64,000 bases of DNA, taken from positions 17,719,580-17,783,579 of the forward strand of contig OY720344.1 in assembly GCA_963082975.1 (NCBI GenBank), written 5' to 3'. The stretch's first letter is position 1; each line of letters begins with the position of its first letter. This document shows positions 31,225 to 43,139 of the stretch, piece by piece. The translations under genes were made by a program, and so were the position numbers. This DNA is from Labia minor (Eukaryota > Arthropoda > Insecta > Dermaptera > Spongiphoridae). The notes below the pieces were generated by a model that searched no databases, was not told the DNA's origin, and saw nothing but the letters and a program-made list of their open reading frames with translations.

Positions 31225-32322
31225 AGGTAATGGCACCTAATGACACTTTTGAATTTAAACTAAAAAAATAAGCAAATTTTAAAACATAACCGGAATTTTT
31301 TTTTTTAAATGATAGTTTTGTTTTTCCACCTCCTGAGATATCCTACAAAAATACAATAAGTCGCCCTATTTTTTTCTTTTAACTTGAAAAGCAGACCGGA
31401 TCGTCAACAATTGATTTTTTCAACAAATCTTAAAGATAATCTTAAGGGAAGTAATGTTCTTAATTAGTATTTTATATTTTTATTTTCATATTCATCAGTA
31501 ATTTAATAACTACATTATAAAATAGACTTAATATAGATATAAATCACTTCAATTTAAACACCTAATTTTTAAAAGTATCTTTTTTATCAACCGTATTATC
31601 TATAGGTGCCCCTAAAAATTGTTTTTCCTATAGATGACACCAATGTCTGTAAAGAAAAGATAATTTTATATAATTCCACCAAGTTGCATGTCTGAATTGA
31701 TATGGGAACCTAAAGGTGACACTGTTTTATCTTTAGGTTTCTCATTGTCAGAAAATTTTTTCTGTTCCAGGACTTCAAACACTATTTTTTTGAAAATGTT
31801 TTTAAATTACTCTGTTCTCAATGTACATATATTTAAAAATGCATAATTAAAACAAGATTTGTTTAAAATCAATTTTTTATAATAATCAGCTAAAAATAAA
31901 ATCAATCACAATAAATATATCTAATGTATCATGATATGAAACCTGATTTTTTTATTATAACTAAAGTTAAAGCAGCAACAAGGTGTTGGAAAGATGTTTT
32001 ACTTTGTAAATAAATAAGTTGAAGATAAAGAGAGCAAGCGAAGTGAAAAAAAGTAGATGTCATCTTTGGGTTCCATAATTGTCATCATTAGGTTCCACCA
32101 AAATTTTTGGTGTCATCTATAGGTGCCATTTGATTACTTTGAAAAAAAATTATATTTCCTCTTAAACTCATATAAAAGTTTAAAATATTTATCCTGGTGA
32201 TAAAAGGTAAGATAAGCTTTATAATAACCAAAAGATTTTTTTTGTGAGAAGTATAGTTTCAGTTTTATAAAAGAAAATAGTGGCAAGAGCGCTTAAAATG
32301 TCATCTATTGGTGCCATTACCT
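31225..32322. mobile_element. 1.1 kb TA-flanked DNA transposon (GGTAATGGCACC family)
   Basis: Ends AGGTAATGGCACC and GGTGCCATTACCT are perfectly opposed, each beside TA (31223-31224, 32323-32324). The interrupted W repeat is whole at about 30789-30800 (TTCTAAATATAATACTTATA), giving an empty site. The inside repeats the end words at intervals: TATAGGTGCC (31601), TATAGATGACACC (31630), TAAAGGTGACAC (31711), TTAGGTTCCACC (32089), TATAGGTGCC (32119). No transposase frame is seen. The superfamily is unknown; Tc1/mariner-like by the TA. Confidence 0.8.
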
Positions 32323-32487
32323 TACTTATACTTATTGTAAATGTGAATTAACGATCTTTTATTAATTATTTTGATTGATTATTATAATATTAGTAAATAA
32401 GTTTAACAAAAACAATATATAAATAAATATGTATTATAAATAGTCAGTTAAAAAAAGAATTTGAGACATTGAAATATTAATATTAAA
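32323..32487 (-). repeat. Continuation of block W
   Basis: ACTTATACTTATTGTAAATG onward continues the W text split by the transposon at 31225-32322 and joins the HINE-A 3' end at 32488. It matches the complement of 40944-41095. Confidence 0.75.
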
Positions 32488-33010
32488 AATGAGCTGTGGC
32501 CAGGTACAGAATCGACCGACGATTTAAAATAAATTAATTTCCAAAAACATTATATAAATATATATAAAAAAAAATTTAAAACTTGAATTAAAATGACTAA
32601 ATTATATTATCTTAGTTTTTATTTTTAGTTTAATTACTCAATTATTAATTACTACTATATTTTAAGTGAATAATTTCCGACAATGAATATAAAATTAATA
32701 CTTTGGAAACTACCACTTTCGGTTTCGGGATATAAATATATCAAAAATTAATGAATTCAAGCTACTGGTGCATTAAGTAAATACATATATCAAATTTTAT
32801 CAAAATCCGTCGAGCCATTCAAACTGTACTCGTCTATACCGACACACAACGGACGGACCGATGGGCGGATGGCCGGACAGACGAACAGACATCATGCTAA
32901 AAATACTTTTTTCTATTAACAAATTGCATGATTCGTGGAGATATGTAAAAATCTCCACTTGAGAAATGTGGTGTGAAAACAATATCTTCCTTCCATATCG
33001 TCGGTTGGTA
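32488..33010 (-). mobile_element. HINE-A copy 4 (subfamily A2)
   Basis: Reads on the minus strand from ACCAACCGACGATATGGAAG (near 33010) through the GTCY run (complement of 32862-32890) and core, to TCGTCGGTCGATTCTGTACC + CTGGCCACAGCTC (32488-32515). The A2 subfamily differs from A1 after the core: GTGGTAGTTTCCAAAGTATT then TTCATTGTCGGAAATTATTC. Frames at 32800-33094 are chance. Confidence 0.75.
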
Positions 33011-33179
33011 AAATAATAAAGAATAATATTGAAAGTGAAAAATGAATACATTTAGTTTTTTACACTTGTTAAAAAAATTTGTTTTCATTTTCATAATTTA
33101 ATAAAATTAATAAAAAAAAACCTCTGACTTTTGAACATCCTACGTAAGGATAACGCCTATCATCAGCATTATATCAATT

Positions 33180-33412
33180 AGGTATCCTATGATCAGTAAA
33201 ACGGGTCTTGTCAACCTTTATCTTGATTTTCTTGATTGGAGCCGCTACTTTTTATCAAGAAGCTAACCAATTTTGATCCCAGATTGGGTTGACTCCGTCC
33301 CTTAGTCCCTAGCTAGAGAAAATCCCTTGCCAGGTCCGGGACTTGAACCCGGGACCACGAGAATATGAACTAGCTACGCTGTCCCTTACCGTGTGGCGCC
33401 TCCATAAATAAA
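33180..33412 (-). repeat. tRNA-derived SINE
   Basis: On the minus strand it starts TGGCGCCACACGGTAAGG (A-box-like) and has GGTCCCGGGTTCAAGTCCCG (B box GGTTCAAGTCC) about 50 bases on, the spacing of an RNA polymerase III promoter. A non-tRNA body with GGACTAAGGGACGGAGTC and AAAAAGTAGCGGCTCC follows. Related scraps occur at 6475-6725, 17600-17660 and possibly 63370-63520. It does not fold as a full tRNA cloverleaf that I can see. Confidence 0.7.
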
Positions 33413-33951
33413 ATTAATAGATCATTTAAATCATTATATTCTTTTGAAATGGTATATGATAATATTTATTAACTACTGGATCTACATTTATTCTAGTACA
33501 TATTTACCTACTACCCATTATTGCGTCAATGGTCTAAACACCATTGTTATACAAATTTCTCACTCATATTTTGATGAACTATCCAATCCTAAATTTTTTC
33601 ATTTTTTTTTTTGTGATTTCATCCATTTCTTCTTAATTTCATTAAAAGTCTATCAATTTAATTTGAATTAAACTTTCAATGATAATTATATGTAGATATA
33701 TTCTTTTTTTTCTTTTTTTTAATCACAATAATTGGCAAATATATATTTATACTTACCTATATAATACTTTTAATAAACAACCCCTTTTATTTACTATTTT
33801 TATTTAATTTATTTATATTCTTCTATACATTTACATATCTTGTTTTTTTTTATTTATTTTTAAGTCTTAATACAAATGGAAATGATATTTTCATTTAATT
33901 AAAATGAATACTTGAACATGTCTTCTGATTTATACATAAAATGGGTAAAAG

Positions 33952-33988
<37 letters not shown>

Positions 33989-34493
33989 TAGTGCAGAAAG
34001 GTATATTAATATTTCCATTTCCTTTTAAAGCTAAGTAAAAAAAATAATAAAAAAAACTCGGCTTCCTCTCTTTATCATATTATTTATGGATACGCCCACA
34101 CCACAGGTTGGTTTGGTTGTCTGCTTTGTCTGTCTATTTGTCCATCCATTTACCCATTTATATACTTATATATTTATATATGTATATATAAAGCAAAATA
34201 AAAAAAATTTTAATTAATGATTAACAAGAAATTTAAATGAGAATTCATTTATTCTGTAAATTTACATTTATTATTAAATAAATATTGTAAATACTAAATC
34301 TTAAAACTAAATAATTCTAAACACACATTATACTGCTATCATTTGTAAAAGTGAAGATAATATTTGATTTTTGTAGATATAAACTAATATATACCAGTAC
34401 TTATATATAATTATCTAAATTAGAATATCTAGACTAGTTAGATGTGGATATAGTAGTCAAGAATAAGAATGACACAACTGGCTCTTTATTATA
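33413..34493. other. AT-rich with TA run; small GC-richer patch
   Basis: (TA)n at about 33956-33984. A less AT-rich patch at 34085-34150 contains GCCCACACCACAGGTTGG. A 75-codon frame at 33444-33671 is Phe/Ile/Ser-rich without features. Confidence 0.5.
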
Positions 34494-35241
34494 CTGAGTG
34501 TCCCAAAATTTACGCCAGATTTGAATTTGCGTTTATCTTTGCTAAAAGCTGTTGGTAACCCTGAAAAAAGAACAGTTGTAAAGTTGAGAATTTAGGATTA
34601 GTGAAAATGGACCTTTATACGATACAACGTGTTTTCAATATTGAAAAATATTTGAAAATAATGAAAGTTTGTCAGGAGTAAAGTAATCCTAAGTGAAGAA
34701 GCACATTTTCATTTCGTTGGCTAAGTTAATCGCCAAAATTGCCGTATTTGGGGTTTGGAGAACCAACCTGTGATTGGCGAAAGAGAAATTCACCTAAAAC
34801 GTGTCACTGGTGCTGATTTTGGGCAGGTGGCATCATTGGACCATATTTTTTTGAAACAGCCAAAGAAACAATTCAATTACTGCAAGAGAAATTTCCTGGT
34901 TGTGTACTCGTTTAGCCTCCTAGATTATGTGATTTATCTCCATTAGATTTCTTCCTATGGGGTTATTTGAAGTCAAAGGTCTTTGTCAACAAAGCCACAA
35001 CCACACGTGCATTACAAGAGGAAATTAAACGTTGCATCGACGAAATTCTGCCACAATTATGCAGGAATGTAATGAAAAATTTCGACGAAAGGATCCGCAT
35101 CTGTCAGCAAAACTAAAAATCTTATTCCATAAATAACTTTATCGTTTATACTTTATGATTCAATAAAAAAAATAATAATCTAAACACTAAAACCTCTCTT
35201 TTAAATTTAATTTAAATCTGTCGTGAATTTTTGGGACAATC
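34494..35241 (+). pseudogene. Mariner family-3 relic
   Basis: Ends with GTGTCCCAAAATTTACG and GTGAATTTTTGGGACA are opposed, next to TA. The broken plus frames give VNRQNCRIWGLENQPVIGER, HLKRVTGADFGQ, then LCDLSPLDFFLWGYLKSKVF and RALQEEIKRCIDEILPQLCR. This is a mariner-type transposase with the CDLxPLDFFLWG catalytic block. A long internal deletion follows the 'GADFGQ' block, and the N-terminal HTH half is missing (only the start near 34590 remains). Confidence 0.8.
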
Positions 35242-35500
35242 TATATCTATTAGATTTGTATATTTTATGATATCAACCAGTCCCAATTAAATAATCAAAA
35301 AATGGGTTTACTCACGAACGTTATTAGTTTTTTATGTAAACTGAGACAGTTTCATGTCCCAGTGCATTCTGTGGGGACACTGGAATAATAAAAAAATGGA
35401 ATTTATGAAATTCCTAAGTCAGTAAATGAATGAGTATCATTTATTCATCAAAATAAAAAATTTGGTTTTTATAATGTAAAAAAACAAGTTGTAAAAAAAA

Positions 35501-36000
35501 TCTGGAGAGTCTCCACTCGAATTTGAATTGGATTAAATAACATAAATTTTAATTTAATTTTAATTAATTAAATTATAAATTAAAATTAATAAATAATATT
35601 TATTAAACCAGCTCAAGTTTGGCTCTTTGTTAATGGCACCATGTCACGTACTGGCGGGTTATTTGCAGTGGTGTTAAAAAATTAATTCCGGTACTTTCAG
35701 CGATTCAATCAAGCTAAAATTCTATATATAGCAGTTTTATACAATCTTTAATCATATGAAAAATTATCAAACATATATCTTTATTTTTACGGTCACTTTA
35801 GAGGAAAAAAAATCTAAACGTGGTAGGTAATGACCCTCTTCCGGTTGAGCTACATTTCTCAAAAGTTGATAGAAAACTACGAATTTTGAATAAGGCCCGT
35901 ATACCAAATTTCATGATTCTAGCTCAAACCGTTTTTGCGTAATCTTGTCTACATTCACATATACACACATACATATGTCTCTGGCGAGATAGTAAAAAGA
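35501..36000 (-). mobile_element. HINE-B copy 2
   Basis: TCTGGAGAGTCTCCACTCGA at the left (the ACTATCTCGC word is deleted) and CTCTGGCGAGATAGTAAAAA at the right. The inside closely follows copy 1 (11999-12640), with which it shares 350 further bases on the right. Confidence 0.75.
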
Positions 36001-36370
36001 ATACCATTAACTTAATTTTTTTCTAAGAAACTAGACTCAACTATTATTTTATTTCTTTTCAAATATGATTTAGAATTATAAGAAAAATATTTGATAATTT
36101 ATTAATATTATATTTTTATTGAGTATAGATATATTCGATAACACAATTTATTTACATTCATCTGAAATATTTTCCACAAAGAAAAAATATAAAATATTAT
36201 TAAATTTGGTAAGTTAACAAAAATAATAATTAAAAAATTATATATTTATAATATAGGTACCTGCGGGTGTGATATAATTTTAAATTTAATGTAAATATTT
36301 ATAACAACTAAATAGGGTAAGTAAATGGTGAGAGTTTAGTCTTACCTTTTCTTGATTGGGATGTAGTAGG
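36001..36370. repeat. Duplicated segment with the empty HINE-A site (partner 12641-13625)
   Basis: GAATACCATTAACTTAATTT runs directly into CTAAGAAACTAGACTCAACT at 36014-36025, whereas at 12663 a HINE-A lies between these words. Similarity ends near GATTGGGATGTAGTA (36356-36370). Confidence 0.85.
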
Positions 36371-36744
36371 CTGCCATTTGGAAGATTCGTTCCGTTTGGC
36401 TGCTTTTGTAAAACAAGTAATAAAGAAACAAACACAAATGCAAAAGAAATACACATCACTCACTCCTTTTGAGAAATCACACAATAGATTGAATGTTAAA
36501 ATATATTTCTATTCCATTTAAATAATAATCAGAGTCAATAATCCTCTTTTAGAATTTCTTTTTTTTTTACTAATAGGATTATCATTTTTTTTAATAAAGA
36601 ATCTAAATGAATTATATAAAAATATCAGTCAATTTTACTTGTTACTGGCTACTCGCACTTAGACAACGGGCTCCGCCCCTGAACCCATTTTATCGTTAAT
36701 ATACTATATAATCGAGAGAAAGAGAATATCTTTGTATAATTTGT
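36371..36744. other. AT-rich, nothing firm
   Basis: GGCTCCGCCCCTGAACCC at 36670-36687 faintly recalls the GC-rich Helitron tail on the opposite strand. No gene. Confidence 0.35.
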
Positions 36745-37020
36745 AACTATCCTGAACAAAAGTGTTCTACTTCAAGTCTCATCCATTGTGATAATTCGAC
36801 GGATAAAGTCTCTTTTATTCTTCTTAGAACGCTTGCTGGCTAGTCGCATCCGAATGTGTTTTTGCTCCATCGTTAGAGAATGAGGCATCCATTTTGCACA
36901 TAGTTTTTTGAAACCCAAATTAACACTCAAAATATTGCTCACTATGCCCAATGAAATGCCTAAAGCCTCTGTTAAATCTCTTTCAGTCTAATATTGACGA
37001 ATAGATGGCGCTCCGCGAAC
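36745..37020 (-). pseudogene. Mariner transposase N-terminal linker relic
   Basis: Minus-strand frame: TERDLTEALGISLGIVSNI, LSVNLGFKKLCAKWMPHSLT, MEQKHIRMRLASKRSKKNKR and ITMDET before a stop. This is the second HTH and linker of a mariner transposase up to the first catalytic Asp (MDET). No termini are seen. It sits 50 bases from the 37069 element, but on the other strand. Confidence 0.75.
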
Positions 37021-37068
37021 TTCACAACCTAGTATCTTAAACAGGTTTTAAACTGTGGAATATGTATT

Positions 37069-37560
37069 CGAGGGTAGGTCAATAAGTCGGTAACTTAATG
37101 ATATGACAACACTGCTCCTGTCAGCAGGCAACTATCAGCTGACGTGTGTCGAAATTTGAACCAACTTGGCCTTTTAGTTTTTGTTTGACATCCATTAATA
37201 GCAACCTATTTCGTGATTTGAGAAGAAAATGGGAAAATTGAATTTCCATGAAAATTGGCACACGAATTGCTCCCTCCTCCGCCCTATTCTCCGGATTTAG
37301 CCCCGAGTGACAATTTCTTGTTTCCAAACTTGAATAAATGGCTCGGCGGAAAAAGATTTGACTCAAATGAAATCATCTCACAAACAAATCTATTTTTATG
37401 TCCTCGGCAAATCTTATTTTTTGAAAGGGATAAAAAAATTGTAGAAGCGTTAGACGAAGTGTATCTAGCTTAAAGGAGACTACATTGAAAAGTAAAATAA
37501 TTTTTTATCCAAAAACCTGTGTTTCATTAAAAAAACTTCGGACTTATTGATCTGCCCTCG
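37069..37560 (+). pseudogene. Mariner family-4, internally deleted
   Basis: Ends CGAGGGTAGGTCAATAAGTC and GACTTATTGATCTGCCCTCG are opposed. The plus frame 37255-37473 reads AHELLPPPPYSPDLAPSD, NFLFPNLNKWLGGKRF and so on, a transposase C-terminal third with the last catalytic Asp in APSD; the rest is deleted (492 bp in total). The right flank is TA, the left TT. The minus frame at 37121-37366 is a shadow. Confidence 0.8.
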
Positions 37561-38654
37561 TATAATTAATTAGTAAAAGTGTATTAGTTAATTTTCAATG
37601 ATGAAATAAATTTATTCAAGCATATAATATAAAGCAAATATTATAGAACATATATTCTTCACTCGAAATTGTTCTATTTGATATTCAACTTTTACAGTCT
37701 TTTGATCAGAAAAATTGATCTTTCGAGATATCATTTTTTGACTCGTTTTAATTAAAGTAATTAATTAACATAAATATCAAAGAATATTCAACTATTTCAC
37801 TGATGTCTTATTATTTATAAAGATAATTATTATTTAATTTTTAATTTTCTTAATAATTCGTTTTGATAAAATACAGAATTTTTTATTGTTTTTTTATATA
37901 AAATATGAATTTTCACGAATCTTGTTTACATAATGGAAATCACGAAAACTTGGGCGTTCCATAGATAGTTTGCGCGTATTTCTATTCTCTTTTTAAATTT
38001 GGGTCAATTTTTTAAATTTGTTTTAAATCCAAATGATTATATATTCTTTTATAATTTATTTAAATATTTTCTTTTTTGTTATTTATTATGTTTAATAAAT
38101 TCTCTTTTGTAAATCAACTTATTAGTTCAATTATATTACTTTAAAATTTGTATATTTATTTATAAAATTTCATTATAAAATTATATCTTGAAAAATTTAT
38201 AAAAATAATTGTCATATTAATAATACTATAATAATACTATTCGTATATTTATAATTATAATTTTTCTCTCTCTCGGTCTCTATTTTAAAATTTAAAAAAT
38301 CGGAAATTGTTCTAGCCAAATTTAGAAATTTAGATGTCTCATCATGATAGGTAAATAAATTGGACAATTTATAAGTTACTTCTAATCGCAGTAGAATATC
38401 AATGCAGATTTACACTGAATCGGACAACATTAGATCAAATCTAATCTCGCTAAGAAAATTCAATATTTCTGTATACCAATTATTATGACTCAGTTTGAAT
38501 TATATTTAAATTAAAAAGATAAATATTAGAATTTCTTTAAATTTTGTATAATTGTGAATTACTAAATGAGTTAAAAATATTAGTTTTAGTTTTATAAATC
38601 ATATAAATGAAAACTGATTACATACAGACTTTCAACCAAATAATGTATATTACT
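37561..38654. other. AT-rich, nothing recognised
   Basis: No supported gene or repeat in about 1.1 kb; a few CT-rich words near 38264-38282. Confidence 0.5.
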
Positions 38655-38722
38655 TCGGGGATACAGGGGGCAAAGCCTCCTGCCTAGATACGAAGAGATC
38701 CGAAGGCGATCTCAACATCTAG
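38655..38722 (+). mobile_element. Helitron-type 3' terminus, second copy
   Basis: CGGGGATACAGGGGGCAAAG, then GAGATC (38695-38700) paired with GATCTC (38708-38713), five bases, CTAG at 38719-38722 and T. Compared with 3025-3091, the stem has changed on both sides (GAGCGCC/GGCGCTC to GAGATC/GATCTC), so pairing is kept. The body upstream is not recognisable. Confidence 0.6.
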
Positions 38723-40439
38723 TTCGTATATACATAATTTGATATTTATTAACAATAATTTTAATATTTAATCTAAAATTAATTATAAAAAATGTTACTA
38801 TTTCTATTTTTTAAATGTAAAAATAAATTATATTTTTCGCTTTAAAATAAATTATATTTTTCGCTTTAAAATAAATTAATAATTTTTAATTTAATAATTA
38901 TATAAATTCTTTGTATCCAAAATCTGAGCAAGAATTTTAAAAATTGAGGTAGTAATGATAAGTGCGTCAATTACGAATAAGAGAAGAAAATAATAGTGAT
39001 TGATTGAGGAGAAGGAGAATAGAGGATAGGGAAAAGAAACAATATAAAAAAATATGACAGGATTAGGAGAAAGTACGAATTGAATGAAGGTGGCTCAAGA
39101 TAAAGATGGTTGGATTAAAGGGATTGTTGCCGTCAAGAATTTTTCAGTTCATAAGTGCCACATTTATCTTAACATTTTATAAAGAGTTATTTTTGAAATT
39201 TATTTAAAATATTTATAAAATAAAAGAATAAACACTTAATTATAAAATTATTTTTATTTGCTGGTGGGTAATTTAGGATTGTTAAACTCAGTGAGTGGGG
39301 TAAAACAACAAGAAGGAAAGTAAAATTGGATATGATGATGGAATTACGAGAGAAATATAATTGGTACAAGGTAGGTTTTTTTCGAGATCAGTCGCGCCAT
39401 AAAAGATTTTTATCAGTGAATTTGTTAGAATTAATGAGATAAGAAAAACTTATAAATAAAATTACAAATAATATTTTAATTACAAAGACGCCACAGAGTT
39501 TGTGGGTCAACACATTTAACATCTTCGTGAAAATTGAAAAGCTTCTTGATAAAATAGCGTCTCTGAATAAGAAAATCAAGACAAAGTTTGATAAAATCCG
39601 TTCTATTGATCATAGAACACCTTTACCTCGCTTATGCGCCAAATGATTTAATAGGCGCTGTACTATGTTAGAGAATTTATTTATCTTTTTATAATTCCAA
39701 AGTATTATATTTTTAAGATATAATATTCATAATAAAATGAATGATAAACTAAATTTAAATTTTATATATGGGAGTATTCTCTTAATTTTATGATATACAT
39801 ACTATTTAAATTGTCTCCTAAATTAATGTTGATAAATTCTCTTAATATTCTACCTTTGTTATTTGATTGTATCTATTCTAATACAAGTTGATGGAGTATC
39901 TCTCCCTCTCACACTGTCTGCTTGATTATCAATGAATTGCCTTCGGCTAGTATCTGTCTCTCTACACACTACAATTTCTGGTCTTGACTTTAGAAGCACT
40001 CCAATCCTATTCCATTGCATCTTTGAATGTCAATGAAGGTATATTAATAAAAGACCTATTCAATGATATGATGGGTTTCACATATTATTTATTATTATTT
40101 TTAGATTAAGAATAATAAAAATAAATAAATCACATTTTGATAAAATCTTTGTAATTATTCGGATAGTAATACATATAGAAATGTGAGATTTTTAGTTATG
40201 TGAAATAAAAATAATTAAAGGTATTTTAGAGAAGTTATTTTGAAAATTTTTCATTTATGGTCTTCAAAATACTTCAAAGTGAGTAACTTCTTGATGGATT
40301 GAAAAATTTAGGGAAAAAATCAAAAAGTTTAAAATCATTGATGTAAAGTGGCACTATAATTCAGCCAATTTTCGCGAAAAAATAACTATAACGACATCTA
40401 TCGTTCAATGAGGAAATTCGATTTTGCAAATTTTTATTG
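38723..40439. other. Long stretch without recognised gene
   Basis: AT-rich with a purine-rich part (38940-39120) and a GC-richer, non-repetitive block at 39870-40050 (TCCCTCTCACACTGTCTGCT, TGCCTTCGGCTAGTATCTGT). A doubled ATTATATTTTTCGCTTTAAA word lies at 38828-38875. Minus frames at 39187-39579 look like chance. Confidence 0.5.
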
Positions 40440-40943
40440 ACCGAGGATAGGAAGGGAAGGTATTGTTTTCACCCCAAATTTCACATGTGGAGATTTTTAC
40501 ATATCTCCACGAATCATGCATTTTCTAAACAGAAAAAAGTATTTTTAGCATGATGTCTGTTCGTCTGTCTGTCCATCCGTCCATCTGTCCGTCCGTGTAC
40601 AGTTTGAATGGCTCGACGGATTTTGATAAAATTTGGTATATGTATTTACTTAATGCATCAGTAGCTTGAATTAATTAATTTTTGATATATTTATATCCCG
40701 GAACCGTATGTGGTTTCCAAAGTATTAATTTTATATTCATTGTCGGAAATTATTCACTTAAAATATAGTAGTAATTAATAATTGAGTAATTAAACTAAAA
40801 ATAAAAACTAAGATAATATAATTTAGTCATTTTAATTCAAGTTTTAAATTTTTTTTTATATTTTATATATTTATATAATGTTTTTGGAAATTAATTTATT
40901 TTAAATAGTCGGACTATTCTGAGCCTGGCCACAGCTCATTTTT
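40440..40943 (+). mobile_element. HINE-A copy 5 (subfamily A2)
   Basis: ACCGAGGATAGGAAGGGAAG start, GTCY run 40556-40597, core TTTGAATGGCTCGACGGATT, A2-specific middle, and end TAGTCGGACTATTCTGAGCC + CTGGCCACAGCTC. Block W follows directly. Confidence 0.75.
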
Positions 40944-41460
40944 AATATTAATATTTCAATGTCTCAAATTCATTTTTTTACTGACTCTTTATTTATAATA
41001 CATATTTATTTATATATTTTTTTTGTTAAAGTTATTTAATAATATTATAATAATCAATCAAAATAATTAATAAAATATTGTTAATTCACATTTAGAATAA
41101 GTATAAGTGTTTAGAAAATGAAATTATAGATATTTAAGAGAGATTATTAAATATGTTAAATGTAACTGTATTATTTAGTATAGTTTTAATAGTTGTGTCT
41201 GATTTAATAACAAAAGCGATGTTAACGTTGATTGAATAATTGTTTGGAAATTAATTTATTTCAAATCGTCAGTCGATTCTGTGCCTGGTCACAGCTCATT
41301 TTTTTGTTTATGATCTATGATGATTTTTTTAATTATGATCTATGATGATTTTTACAGGTTTACATATAGACATTTTATTCTATCAAATTAAATAGTATTC
41401 ATAGGACACTAGATCAATTTGGGGGACCTAGGAAGAATAGGATTTAACTATTTTAGTGAG
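40944..41460 (+). repeat. Block W with secondary HINE 3' end
   Basis: TTAATATTAATATTTCAATG ... ACAAAAGCGATGTTAACG (about 285 bases), then a second HINE-A-like end (TTTCAAATCGTCAGTCGATT, GTGCCTGGTCACAGCTC, 41229-41300), then TACAGGTTTACATATAGACA to AGGATTTAACTA. It matches the complement of 30905-32487 apart from the transposon inserted there. Confidence 0.75.
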
Positions 41461-42022
41461 AAGTCTCCGTCTTATGTCCCAGATAGAGGCACTCCAAACG
41501 AAATTGTCCCTTGATGAGCTTTGATGCTTCACAAGACTTGGTACTTGATTTACTGTAGTGGATTGTAATATATGACAAAGTCTCGAGATTCCCAAGAAGA
41601 CTAAAGAGATCTTGAAAATTAAGAAGATTATTAGTGAAAGAAAAAAAAATATAAAATGATGATAAAAATAAATATTTTATAACAGGAAAAAGTTTTTTAA
41701 GAAAATTAAGAAAAGGGAATCTGATTTTTGATCACTGGAAATTATTCCTCAAAATGATACCATCCTTTTATAATGACAATGAAGACGAGGCTATAAATAA
41801 GAATAGTTGGTAAAATTTGAGCGGAAGAAAATTACAAAGTGATTTGTTTGGTAAATTATTAATAAGAATAAGTTGATTCTAAAAATTGATTCTATTAGGT
41901 TTACTTAATGGGCTAGCATTGGAAGACATTCCGGTTATTGATCATCAATTGAGATAATTCTTCAAATTTCAATCATCTATATCAAAAGTATCCTATATAT
42001 CTATATCTATCTATATTAAAAA
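41461..42022. other. No recognised feature
   Basis: Moderately AT-rich, non-repetitive (for example CCCAGATAGAGGCACTCC); a TATCTA run at 41995-42015. No coding frame stands out. Confidence 0.45.
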
Positions 42023-42651
42023 AGCTGGAGTGTCTCCACTCGACTATCTCGCATTTGAATTGGATTAATTAACATATATTATATTTAAATTAAATTTAAT
42101 TAATTATAAATAATAAATTAAAATTAATAAATAATATTTATTAAACCAGCGCATGTTTGGCTCTTTGTTGATGGCACCACGTCACGTGTTGGCGCGTGAG
42201 ATTTGCAGTGTTAAAAAATTAATTCAGGTACTTTCAGAGAGTCAATCAAGATGAAATTCTATATATAGGAGTTTTATACAATTATTAATCATGTGAAAAA
42301 TTATCAAACATATATCTTTATTTTTACGGTCACTTTAGAAGAAAAAAATGAAAACGTTTTAGGTAATGACCCTCTTCCAGTTGAGCTACATTTCTCAAAA
42401 GTTGATAGAAAACTATGAATTTTGAATAATGCCCATGTACCAAATTTCATCATTCTAGCTCAAACCGTTTTTGCGTAATCTTGGTTACATACATACACAC
42501 ACACACATATATATACACACACACACAGAGAGACATTTTTCTCAACGTTAATGAAAATGATTCAGGAACCTTCAAAACGAATAAAAACATCAAAATCTCA
42601 ACATCGAAAATTTTCGTGATCGCAATTCTATCTCTGGCGAGATAGTAAAAA
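42023..42651 (-). mobile_element. HINE-B copy 3
   Basis: AGCTGGAGTGTCTCCACTCG + ACTATCTCGC at the left, and CTCTGGCGAGATAGTAAAAA at the right. An AC microsatellite (about 42488-42528) adjoins CTCAAACCGTTTTTGCG. It is a good full-length example: about 630 bp, no coding. Confidence 0.8.
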
Positions 42652-43139
42652 TTGGATAGTAATTGTAGTATTTTGCCGAAAGATTTCCCTTTGTTTATTT
42701 ATTAAACGTCATTTTAACCCTATATATAGTATTTATTTTTTTAAATAGGAATAGCAGATAGTAACATGAACATAAGTAATAAATATTAATTAATAAACTA
42801 AACTTGTTGATAACTTCTATATCCATTTATATTATTTTTAACTTTTTAATGTATTTGTTTTTTTTATTCATTCATTCAATGGCTCCCTAGATAATTGCAT
42901 GTCTGAACTAAAAAAAAAAACAAAAAACAATCATTTCCTCTCCTTCCCCCCCTATCAATTTAGATCCTATTCCTCTTTATTATCACATAAATATTTCTTT
43001 CTTTTATTTACAAACAAATTTCACATTTTTGTTAGAAATTGACCGAGGGTGGTGAATTACTTAAATATTTGTGTTAATATAATAATAAATATATTTTATT
43101 AAATTTAGGTAATATTTAAATAAGAATAATTAGAAAAGA
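42652..43139. other. AT-rich, nothing recognised
   Basis: Poly-A/T and pyrimidine-rich words; no gene. Confidence 0.5.

Noticed and set aside
32800..33094. Two minus-strand frames of 65-83 codons
   Set aside because: They read through HINE-A, whose copies elsewhere break these frames.
33310..33412. A functional tRNA gene on the minus strand
   Set aside because: Only A- and B-box-like words are present; arms do not pair as a cloverleaf, and the sequence continues into a SINE body.
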